Source: Acidobacteriota bacterium (lineage in GTDB: Bacteria; Acidobacteriota; UBA890; WLXD01). From it: a stretch of 6,847 nucleotides of DNA. The notes beneath the pieces were generated by a model. The model was not told where the DNA came from, did no database searches, and saw only the letters and a program-made list of their open reading frames with translations. Shown here one piece after another: positions 1 through 6,304 of the stretch. Position numbers and translations under genes: made by a program. The stretch's first letter is position 1; each line of letters starts with the position of its first letter. The DNA lies in assembly GCA_022571615.1 (NCBI GenBank), contig JACZXM010000158.1, positions 1-6,847 of the forward strand, given 5' to 3'.

Positions 1-810
1 GATGACCGTCGGCGCGCCCACCAGCGCGGGGCCGGTCACCACCGCAACGAGCGGTTGGGTCAAAAGCTCACCCACGAATCCCGTCTGGCCGTTCCCGGAC
101 ATCGCGATGACGGCATTCGCCGCTCCCGGCAAGAGATCGAAAACGCCGGAGGTCACGGAGCCTAGGCCCAAAGCCTGACCGCGTGCGTCCGGTGTGAACA
201 TCAGAGTCCGCTCGCCAACCCGCCCCGCGATGGCGAGATCGGTGAACGAGATCAGCCCGTCCACGGCGTTGGCGCCTAGGATGCCACCCAGCTCGCCGCC
301 ACCCGTGCCAATCGCGGCCGTCACTCGTGTCGAGCCGTCTATCGAGACCAGGTAGCCGTTGGCGTCCAACACCTCGATCACCGGCTGCGTCGTCAGGAGC
401 AGTCCCAAAACCGCCCCTGCGGGCTGGGTGCGTATCGTGAGCTGCGAGGGAGACTGCCGAACGGTGAGCTTCCGCGATCCCACCACTACCCCGGTCTTCG
501 CTCTTATTGTCGCCGTTCCATTCGCCACAGCCGTGACGACCCCGGCGTCGGTGACGGAGAGCACCTCCGGATCCGTCGATGTCCACTCGAAAGTGTTCAC
601 GCTGATCGTATTGCCGTTGGCGTCCTTCGCTACTGCCTCCAGTTGTATCGTCTCTTCCAAAGCGGTGAGCGTCCCCTGAGGCGTGATTATCTGGACCGCC
701 ACAATAGCAGATGAGGCAGCCGTCGGTGAATCGTCTCCACACGAAGAGAGAAGGAGCCCGCTGAGGATGGCGAGCGGGATCGTGACTGTAATGACGCTGT
801 GTTGTTTCAT
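1..810 (-). CDS. Ig-like (BIG2) surface lipoprotein, partial at the C-terminus
   Basis: Reading from the ATG at 810 gives 270 open codons to the window edge with no stop, so the 3' end lies outside. The protein begins with a lipoprotein signal: K2, a hydrophobic stretch at residues 7-21, and the lipobox LSSC with C24, followed by GDDSPT. Residues about 37-118 look like a bacterial Ig-like group 2 (BIG2) domain, with the typical FEWTSTDPEVLSVTDAGVVT core and a following GTATIRA strand. Residues about 122-227 form a second Ig-like module (DANG turn, GGGELGG, ending SGVFDL). A third module appears to start near residue 229 with the GNGQTG pattern. A good Shine-Dalgarno GGAG lies 5 nt before the ATG. 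Predicted place is the outer membrane or cell surface; the role is unknown. An RCC1 or other repeat domain could follow outside the window, as in the neighbouring gene. The frame choice is strong; the function is only structural. Confidence 0.88.
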   Translation of the reverse strand, partial: MKQHSVITVTIPLAILSGLLLSSCGDDSPTAASSAIVAVQIITPQGTLTALEETIQLEAVAKDANGNTISVNTFEWTSTDPEVLSVTDAGVVTAVANGTATIRAKTGVVVGSRKLTVRQSPSQLTIRTQPAGAVLGLLLTTQPVIEVLDANGYLVSIDGSTRVTAAIGTGGGELGGILGANAVDGLISFTDLAIAGRVGERTLMFTPDARGQALGLGSVTSGVFDLLPGAANAVIAMSGNGQTGFVGELLTQPLVAVVTGPALVGAPTVI

Positions 811-983
811 TTTCGCTCCAACATGTGCCGGTTCCGGCTTGCACCGCGCTCGGGCTGAACCTGCGGCGACACGTCAACTGTCATTTCCGCTACGCTCGTA
901 CCGACACGAGGTGTGCGATGATCTGGTATTACCGGTTACTCACCCTACTATACGGAAATGAGGGAAGCTCTTGCTCATGCGCA
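811..983 (-). other. Intergenic gap between the two lipoprotein genes
   Basis: This 173-nt stretch is the longest non-coding gap in the window. On the minus strand it holds a TATAGT hexamer (952-947) that could be a -10 element, but there is no convincing -35 at the right distance. A TTGACG (877-872) has no matching -10 downstream. Two short inverted repeats are present: CTCGT-6 nt-ACGAG at 895-910 and GCCGG-TT-CCGGC at 827-838. No hairpin followed by a T run was seen after the RCC1 gene stop at 984, so read-through into the last gene is possible. The gap probably carries a promoter or control site for the BIG2 lipoprotein gene, but none can be named with confidence. Confidence 0.4.
816..819 (-). 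promoter_or_regulatory. Shine-Dalgarno site of the BIG2 lipoprotein gene
   Basis: The minus strand reads GGAG, then CGAAA, then the ATG at 810-808. Spacing of 5 nt fits a working ribosome site and fixes the start of the lipoprotein gene. It is the clearest Shine-Dalgarno in the window. Confidence 0.7.
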
Positions 984-3050
984 TTACTGCACCACACGCA
1001 CGGGCGTGAGCCTGGTGGTTGTGGTTCCGTCGCCGAGTTGGCCGTCGCTGTTGTTTCCCCAGCAGTACGCCTCTCCGGTCGTGGTCACGCCACACACGTG
1101 ATTGGAGCCAACGCTCAGCGACATGAAGCTGAGGCCACCGGAGACGCGCACGGGCACGATCTTATCGATCGTGGTGCCGTCGCCAAGCTCGCCGCTGTCG
1201 TTGGGCCCCCAGCAGTGCGCCTCCCCCACCGAAGTGACGCCGCAATTGCCGTGCCCGGCGCTCACTGAGGCGAAGCTGAGCCCACCGGAGACCAGGACGG
1301 GGGTGAGGCTGCTGATCTTGGTTCCGTCGCCGAGCTGACCCTGGCGGTTGCCACCCCAACAGTACGCCTCTTCCGTCGCGATCACGGCACAGGTGTGGAA
1401 AAAACTGGCGCTAACCGAGATGAAGTTGAGGCCGCCGGAGACGCGCACGGGCGTGAGTCTCTCGGTGGTCGTTCCGTCGCCGAGCTGACCCTGGCGGTTG
1501 ACACCCCAACAGTAAGCGTCTCCGCCACTCGCTACGCCACACCTATGGGTCAGCGAGGTGAAGCTCAAGCCGCCCGAGACACGCACGGGTGTGCGTCTGT
1601 CAATCGTGGTTCCGTCGCCGAGCGTACCGCCGAGGCCCCAACAGTACGCTTCTCCGGTCCTGGCGACGCCACACGTGTGGCCACCGCCGGCACTCAGCGA
1701 GGCGTAGCTCAGTCCACCAGCGACGAGCACAGGCGTGCGCCTATCCGTCGTGGTTCCATCGCCCAACTGGCCCCAACGGTTCTCGCCCCAACAGTAGGCA
1801 TCTCCAGCACTCGTGACCCCGCACGTGCCGTCCAGCGACGTGAAGCTCAGCCCGCCCGAAACGAGCACCGGTGTCAGGCTGCTGCTGCCCGTTCCGTCGC
1901 CGAGATTCCCGAAGCCACCGAAGCCCCAGCAATAAGCGTCGTCCATTGTTGTGACTCCGCACGTGGAGATGCTACTGGCGCTCACCGACACGAAACTGAG
2001 GAAGATATCGAACGCGGCGCTGGTGGCGCCGGTGAGACCTGCTGCGCTGGCTACGAGCGTGTAGCCGCTACCGGGTCGGTCGATTCGAAAATCGTCAAAG
2101 GTCGCGACGCCGCCCACCGCGCTCACCGTTGTCGTCCCTGCTAGCGTCCCGCCTCCCGGATCGGCGCCGAGCGCGATCGTCACGATTCCCGTCGTGCCTG
2201 TTACCGTGTTCCCGAACGCGTCTAAGATTGCCACCTCGATCGCGGGTGTGATTCGCTGGTTCCCGTGCGTGAGGGTCGGCTGGACTGCGAAGGCCAGCCG
2301 CACCGCCGGCAGGGTTTCCGTGGTGAAGCTTGCCGTGACCTCCTCTTCCAGCGCGTCTCCACTCAGGTCGATCATGCCCGGAGTCATCGCGAGCGTGTAG
2401 CGGGTATTGGGCGCCAGGAATTGAGCCGGTGTGAACTGAGCCAGCAGCCCGTCTGTCCGGACCGCTAGGGTCCCGTCCACGAGGGCACCGCCTCGCAGTA
2501 GCCTGAGAGTTTGGAGCGTTACCGTAGCGCGGTTTACCGGCTCGCTGAAGACGACGATCATGCTGCTGTTGAGAATGATGTCGGTGTCGCCATCGGCTGG
2601 CCGGGTGCGGACTATTGTTGGCCGCCTGCTCCTGGGCACGGACGTTCTGACCAGCACCGTGGATCCGTCGCGGTTTCGGACGGCTATCTCGAGCTGCTGG
2701 TCCGGGAGGCCCGGCAAGACCACCGGATCGAAGCCGCCGTCGGTGACGTCGGTGTTCACGGTGGCGGCAGTTGCTAGGTTGGTCACCGTGGCCGAGACAC
2801 CGTCCGGGAAGCTGCCCGGGCTTGCCGAGATGTAGACGTCACCGGGCGCAGCCAGCCCGCTAGGGGAGCTGCGGGCGGCTGGTTCAGAACCGGCGGCTGG
2901 TTCAGAAATGGCAAGGCCAGTGGGGGGCTCGATCACAAGGGGTTCAATTGGGGTCGCAGGCCCGCCGTCACCACAGGCCATGAGCCCGAAGAGCAGCCAC
3001 GCACGCGCCGCCCCGAATCGCGACCGAGTCTTCATTCTCACGAGCGTCAT
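984..3050 (-). CDS. Lipoprotein with Ig-like modules and a seven-unit RCC1 beta-propeller
   Basis: The 688-residue product has a lipoprotein signal: basic residues up to R17, hydrophobic AWLLFGLMA, and C26 followed by GDGG. A Pro/Ser/Ala-rich tether (about 30-70) leads to an Ig-like or carboxypeptidase-regulatory-like fold (about 72-142). Next are a Big_5/SbsA-like Ig domain (about 143-245; PTIVRTRPADGDTDI, then VVFSEPVN) and another Ig-like module (about 250-350). Residues about 353-688 are seven RCC1 repeats, each carrying CWG and usually LGDGT and TPVxVSGG. RCC1 repeats fold as a beta-propeller, usually for protein binding; here it would face outward from a membrane-anchored stalk. Its ATG overlaps the stop of the TPR-CHAT gene (ATGA), which points to coupled translation. 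M6 at 3035 gives a more usual signal length and is the alternative start. Ligand and function are unknown. Architecture is certain; surface location is likely. Confidence 0.92.
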   Translation of the reverse strand: MTLVRMKTRSRFGAARAWLLFGLMACGDGGPATPIEPLVIEPPTGLAISEPAAGSEPAARSSPSGLAAPGDVYISASPGSFPDGVSATVTNLATAATVNTDVTDGGFDPVVLPGLPDQQLEIAVRNRDGSTVLVRTSVPRSRRPTIVRTRPADGDTDIILNSSMIVVFSEPVNRATVTLQTLRLLRGGALVDGTLAVRTDGLLAQFTPAQFLAPNTRYTLAMTPGMIDLSGDALEEEVTASFTTETLPAVRLAFAVQPTLTHGNQRITPAIEVAILDAFGNTVTGTTGIVTIALGADPGGGTLAGTTTVSAVGGVATFDDFRIDRPGSGYTLVASAAGLTGATSAAFDIFLSFVSVSASSISTCGVTTMDDAYCWGFGGFGNLGDGTGSSSLTPVLVSGGLSFTSLDGTCGVTSAGDAYCWGENRWGQLGDGTTTDRRTPVLVAGGLSYASLSAGGGHTCGVARTGEAYCWGLGGTLGDGTTIDRRTPVRVSGGLSFTSLTHRCGVASGGDAYCWGVNRQGQLGDGTTTERLTPVRVSGGLNFISVSASFFHTCAVIATEEAYCWGGNRQGQLGDGTKISSLTPVLVSGGLSFASVSAGHGNCGVTSVGEAHCWGPNDSGELGDGTTIDKIVPVRVSGGLSFMSLSVGSNHVCGVTTTGEAYCWGNNSDGQLGDGTTTTRLTPVRVVQ
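987..1994 (-). repeat. Seven RCC1 repeats (propeller-coding tandem array)
   Basis: Seven units of 44 to 50 codons are visible. The marker Cys of CWG falls at residues 374, 420, 470, 514, 564, 613 and 663. Units 2 and 4 are shortened where the others have a SAGxxH-like turn. Each unit also has a second Cys exactly ten residues before the CWG Cys. Seven units match the blade number of a closed RCC1 propeller, so the array looks complete. Confidence 0.9.
1321..1514 (-). repeat. Recently copied 44-bp segment in two RCC1 units
   Basis: Positions 1321-1350 and 1471-1500 are identical over 30 bases. With the following 14 bases (1351-1364 and 1501-1514) the match is 43 of 44. The offset is 150 nt, exactly one 50-codon repeat. 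The segment encodes the NRQGQLGDGT part of the fourth and fifth units. Synonymous sites have not diverged here, which suggests recent duplication or conversion between blades. Confidence 0.75.
2874..2907 (-). repeat. 18-nt tandem repeat encoding SEPAAG/SEPAAR
   Basis: A 16-base word starting at 2874 recurs at 2892 with a period of 18 nt, so the reading frame is kept. It encodes two copies of a hexapeptide at residues 49-60 of the RCC1 lipoprotein, in the flexible tether between the lipid-bearing Cys and the first folded domain. It probably arose by slippage and changes only tether length. Confidence 0.7.
3047..3050 (-). promoter_or_regulatory. ATGA stop/start overlap
   Basis: The minus strand reads ATGA from 3050 to 3047. 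ATG starts the RCC1 lipoprotein and TGA ends the TPR-CHAT gene. No strong Shine-Dalgarno precedes this ATG, so translation of the lipoprotein probably depends on ribosomes finishing the upstream gene. This ties the amounts of the two proteins together. Confidence 0.8.
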
Positions 3051-6000
3051 TGCACGTTACCCACAGACACAAAAGCAGCCCAATAGAACGGATTCGCGTA
3101 GTCACCATCGCGTATGAGAGCTCGTTGGGCGTCGGCGAGCGCGGCGTCTATGGAGGAACCTCCGCGCATGCTTCGGTAGAAGTGTTCCATCAGCACGGCC
3201 GTACTGCGGTCGTCCACGCGCCACTGACTCGCCACCACCGATTGTGCCCCGGCATAGAGGAAGGCGCGTACGAGCCCGACCCAGTCGTCTCCCGGAGGTA
3301 CGTCTTGGCGGAATCCGCTGCCGAGGGCCGTCTCGCATGCGCTGAGCACCACTAGGTCGGCCGCCAACCGCAACCCGAAGATCTCGTGAACCTCCAGTCG
3401 CCCATCCGAATCTCGCCCCGGGTTGAGCTCGACGAACGAGAACAGTGGGTTCACCGTGTTCAAGACTCCGTACGTCGCCAGATGGATGACCCGGTACTCG
3501 GGCGCGACTTCGAAGAAGCGGGATTCCGTCGCGCGCGACCCCACCAACAGCTCCACGCCTCGTTCACTACGACTGAGGGTGCGCACTTCGTCAGCGGATG
3601 CGACCAGCGATCTTGGCCTCGGTGCCATGGCGAGGATCCCACGTCGAGGTGTCGGCCGTTCGCGCTCGGACAGGAACACCCACACTGAGGCCGATGGGAC
3701 GTATGCCACGTCAAAGGACTCGATCAGGAACCTTTCTCCACCGGGCGCCGGCTTCAGCAGGGCTTGAAAGGGTACGTAGTGCAGCTCGGCGTGGGGCGCG
3801 ATGATCAGTCGCCGCCGGCCGTTCAGATGGCCGGCTTCTTCAATCGGGGCAAGCACTGCCTGGTAAAGACGCCGCAGTGGAGCACGCCATAGGTTATCAG
3901 CCGATCCCAGCGATCCCGGCCTCCCGATCGTGCCACGATGAAACTCAACCAGCTGACGAAGTTCCTTCCGGTTGATTGGAAGCTCTACTGCGGCGACATC
4001 TGCGCGGGACACTACGAATGCGACGCTGGCAACGTCCGAGAACAGGTACTCGATGAACACGGCGCCGGGAGGTAAGAGCCGCTGCAAGTCGGCCACGCCT
4101 ACTGTGGAGCCCGAGACGAGAGAGGCGTATTCGGGGCTCGATGCTTTGAGATCGACGAGAAGGCGCTGATACTGTGTTTGCGCCGCTGCCAGGGATTCGC
4201 GGACCTCGTCGAGGCGTGGATCCGCTACTGCCGTCGGGCCACGAATCATGTTGGTTCTGGGCCCAGGGAGATACAGGGCTCGGGAGAGTTGCCCAATTCG
4301 CCGCCGGAGTGTCTGCTCGTCGCGAACCAAGGCTTCGTCCAGCGTTCCGGAGTGTGTTCGACCGCGTGCCAGCAGATCGATCATTTGGCGTGCACGCATC
4401 TTCTCGCTCGCCTCGAACGCCGCTTCGCTTCGTCCTCGCGCGAGTTCCGTTAGAACCAGCTCCGCGTGAACGCTCCATTTGTCCTCGAGATACCCATAGC
4501 GCCGCTCTTCAACGGGCAGCGTTCCGCCGATCGCTTCCAGTTGCAAAATGGCTTCTCGCAACTCCGAAGCCGCGGCAGCGAGTTGGCTCTTGTCACGAAG
4601 GGTTAGACCGAGCCCGACGTGCAGTGCCCACTCGACGGTGGGAGCCGCGCGGCCCTCGAGCAGCGCCAAAGCAGCATTGTATCCTGCAGCTGCCGTCTCG
4701 AGGTCGCCCAGCGACCGATCCAAGTCGGCCAAGGCCCCGAGGGTCACTGCCTCCGCTGCCGCATCGCCCAGTGACCGATGCACGGCCAGAGCCGCAAGAT
4801 AGGATTCGCGTGCTGCTGCAGAATCTCCCCGCTGCAGTTGCACGTCGCCCAGTAGCGCTTGCGTGAGAGCCGCCGGCCTGGCGTCTGCAAAGCTCTCCTG
4901 TATGAGGTAGGCTCGGGAGAGCGCCTCCTCCGCGAGATCGTACTGTTCCAACGCCAGATGTAGCGATCCCAACCCTTGCTCGGCTTCCGCCTGCCCGCTC
5001 GGATACTCGATTTCCTTGTAAGCCGCTATGACGTCGCGATACAGATCTGTCGCCGCCTCGAAATCGTTCAGCTGGGCCAGCAAGTCGGCTTGCTGGAGGG
5101 CAAGATCCGGCTCGAGCTCCCAACCCCCGCCATCGCCAGCCACCTCGGCCCGGGCGCGCTCGATATGCTCGAGCGCCGAGTTTAGCTGCCCCATCCCCGC
5201 TTGGACGGCAGCAATGTCGCTCATGACAAGGGCTCGGCGGATCGGCGGACCGATCTCCTCGAGGACGGCCAGCGCCGCTTTGAGGGAACTCAATGCGGCG
5301 GAGTAGTCGCCCCAGCGAAGATGCAACAGGCCGATGTTTCGTAGATCGTGAGCTTCGCCACGACGGTCTCCCGTTTCCCGTCGTGTGCCCAGGGCTTCGG
5401 TATAGAGATCATACGCGCGAGAGTATCGCCCCCTCTTGGTCGCGACGTTCCCGAGGTTGGTCAGGTTGGTAGCGGCGCTGCGCGGCCGTCCGGCGCTACG
5501 GTTCTGTTCCAGCGCGCCGAGAAAGTACTCTTCCGCGCCCGCCAGGTCGCCTAGCTCGTCGCTGACCAGCCCCAAGTTGTTCAAGTCGGCTGCCTCCCCA
5601 CGGCTGTCGCCGGTCAGCGGGCGAATCTCGACCGCCTGTGCGTAGAATTCCGACGCGAGCGATAGGTCGCCACGATCCCTGTGGACAGCGGCAATATTGC
5701 CGAGCGCATTGCCCCGAGTGCGGTGGTCACCGGCTGCTTCGGCAAGTTCGAGGGAGCGAGCGTAATAGCTCAGCGCTCGGTCGAGCTGGCCCATGGCGTA
5801 ATGGCCGGAGCCCATGTTGCCGAGGGCCGCGGCCTGGCCGGGCAGGTCGCTGAGGCCGCGATAGACGCTCAGGCTCTGCTCCCACAGCCGGATCGCGGCT
5901 TCCGGACCTTGTTGCGAAAACGCGGTTCTCCCCGCACCTCGCACGCTGTCGGCCTCCAGCTTCTCGATGCGTTCGTCGGCCGTCCAGGCCTTGAACTGCT

Positions 6001-6295
6001 CGACCGTGCTGATGAAAAACGAGTCCGACCATGCGCCGGCGTACAGCTGCGCCAACTGCTCGGCCTGCAGCAACCGACGCACCCTGTCCTCGGCACGCTG
6101 AGCCCGAACGGCGAGGCGCATGAGTTCTGCGACTGCGGCTCGGGCGTCGTTCGGCCTCGCGCGGATTTCAAGGCGCAACACGGTGTCGTTGCCCGCGTCG
6201 AGGAGCGAGATCAGTTCCGGTTGGTCGATGGCGCCCTGCTGTAGTGCCGTGCTAATCGCGGCTACTACCAAGGCGTGCGCCAGAGCCATAGGCAT
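3047..6295 (-). CDS. TPR-CHAT protein (caspase-like fold with TPR scaffold)
   Basis: The 1082-residue product has an N-terminal helical part (about 30-120), about twelve TPR units (about 122-585), a helical linker (about 600-715) and a C-terminal CHAT domain (about 722-1080). CHAT marks are PHAELHYVPFQALL (834-847), YVPSASVWVFL, VIHLATYGVLN (936-946), LSACETALG (984-992), VVASQWRVDD (1020-1029) and the closing NPFYWAAFVSVG. CHAT is a caspase/separase-like cysteine protease fold; the nucleophile would be C987. The partner His normally sits before the Gly of the HLATHG-like motif, but here that residue is Y942, so protease activity is doubtful. The start ATG lies 9 nt after the in-frame TAA of the anti-sigma gene and has no clear Shine-Dalgarno, which suggests reinitiation; M3 is an alternative start. 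A hydrophobic stretch at 4-18 could be a signal peptide but lacks a basic N-end, so location is open. Its substrate is unknown. Confidence 0.93.
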   Translation of the reverse strand: MPMALAHALVVAAISTALQQGAIDQPELISLLDAGNDTVLRLEIRARPNDARAAVAELMRLAVRAQRAEDRVRRLLQAEQLAQLYAGAWSDSFFISTVEQFKAWTADERIEKLEADSVRGAGRTAFSQQGPEAAIRLWEQSLSVYRGLSDLPGQAAALGNMGSGHYAMGQLDRALSYYARSLELAEAAGDHRTRGNALGNIAAVHRDRGDLSLASEFYAQAVEIRPLTGDSRGEAADLNNLGLVSDELGDLAGAEEYFLGALEQNRSAGRPRSAATNLTNLGNVATKRGRYSRAYDLYTEALGTRRETGDRRGEAHDLRNIGLLHLRWGDYSAALSSLKAALAVLEEIGPPIRRALVMSDIAAVQAGMGQLNSALEHIERARAEVAGDGGGWELEPDLALQQADLLAQLNDFEAATDLYRDVIAAYKEIEYPSGQAEAEQGLGSLHLALEQYDLAEEALSRAYLIQESFADARPAALTQALLGDVQLQRGDSAAARESYLAALAVHRSLGDAAAEAVTLGALADLDRSLGDLETAAAGYNAALALLEGRAAPTVEWALHVGLGLTLRDKSQLAAAASELREAILQLEAIGGTLPVEERRYGYLEDKWSVHAELVLTELARGRSEAAFEASEKMRARQMIDLLARGRTHSGTLDEALVRDEQTLRRRIGQLSRALYLPGPRTNMIRGPTAVADPRLDEVRESLAAAQTQYQRLLVDLKASSPEYASLVSGSTVGVADLQRLLPPGAVFIEYLFSDVASVAFVVSRADVAAVELPINRKELRQLVEFHRGTIGRPGSLGSADNLWRAPLRRLYQAVLAPIEEAGHLNGRRRLIIAPHAELHYVPFQALLKPAPGGERFLIESFDVAYVPSASVWVFLSERERPTPRRGILAMAPRPRSLVASADEVRTLSRSERGVELLVGSRATESRFFEVAPEYRVIHLATYGVLNTVNPLFSFVELNPGRDSDGRLEVHEIFGLRLAADLVVLSACETALGSGFRQDVPPGDDWVGLVRAFLYAGAQSVVASQWRVDDRSTAVLMEHFYRSMRGGSSIDAALADAQRALIRDGDYANPFYWAAFVSVGNVQ
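3056..4132 (-). other. CHAT domain of the TPR-CHAT protein
   Basis: This codes for residues about 722-1080. The expected catalytic pair would be position 942 (codon 3472-3470, TAC, Tyr instead of His) and C987 (codon 3337-3335, TGC). Their spacing of 45 residues is what the family's His-Cys pair shows. The His at 938, four residues earlier, is the conserved first His of the strand and does not precede a Gly. Confidence 0.85.
4541..5932 (-). repeat. About twelve tetratricopeptide repeats
   Basis: Residues about 122-585 repeat every 40 or so residues with the pattern LGNxGxxxxxxGxxxxAxxxYxxAL, e.g. LGNMGSGHYAMGQLDRALSY (178-197) and LTNLGNVATKRGRYSRAYDL (278-297). The 40-residue spacing is the long TPR form common in CHAT and other signalling proteins. 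The last units (after about 550) are degenerate. The array should form a superhelix that binds a partner or substrate for the CHAT domain. Confidence 0.88.
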
Positions 6296-6304
6296 CTGCG
6301 TCGG

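Noticed and set aside
832..836. GGAAC on the minus strand as an ECF sigma -35 element
   Set aside because: It lies only about 22 nt before the ATG, leaving no room for a -10, a start site and the ribosome site.
68..877. Open frame of 269 codons on the minus strand starting at a TTG
   Set aside because: It is Arg/Gly/His-rich with no domain pattern, and it overlaps the frame from 810 that has a lipobox, a BIG2 domain and a proper Shine-Dalgarno. It is a shadow of that gene.
849..877. TTGACG as a -35 element of a housekeeping promoter
   Set aside because: The hexamer 17 nt downstream reads CCCGAG, nothing like a -10 element.
960..983. Terminator after the RCC1 lipoprotein gene
   Set aside because: No stable hairpin followed by a T run is visible on the minus strand after the stop.
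1395..2144. 249-codon plus-strand open frame
   Set aside because: It runs antisense to the RCC1 array and its apparent repetition mirrors the RCC1 DNA repeats. No initiation signal or recognisable domain was seen.
4174..4866. 230-codon plus-strand open frame
   Set aside because: It is Arg/Pro-rich and antisense to the TPR-CHAT linker and last TPR units, with no supporting motif.
5681..6244. 187-codon plus-strand open frame with fairly protein-like composition
   Set aside because: It is antisense to the TPR region of the TPR-CHAT gene; long antisense frames are expected in GC-rich coding DNA. No family pattern was recognised.
3047..6295. TPR-CHAT as the CRISPR-associated Csx29 itself
   Set aside because: There is no CRISPR array, gRAMP/Cas7-11, cas1 or csx30-like gene in the window, and the neighbours are an anti-sigma factor and a lipoprotein. 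Generic TPR-CHAT fits better.
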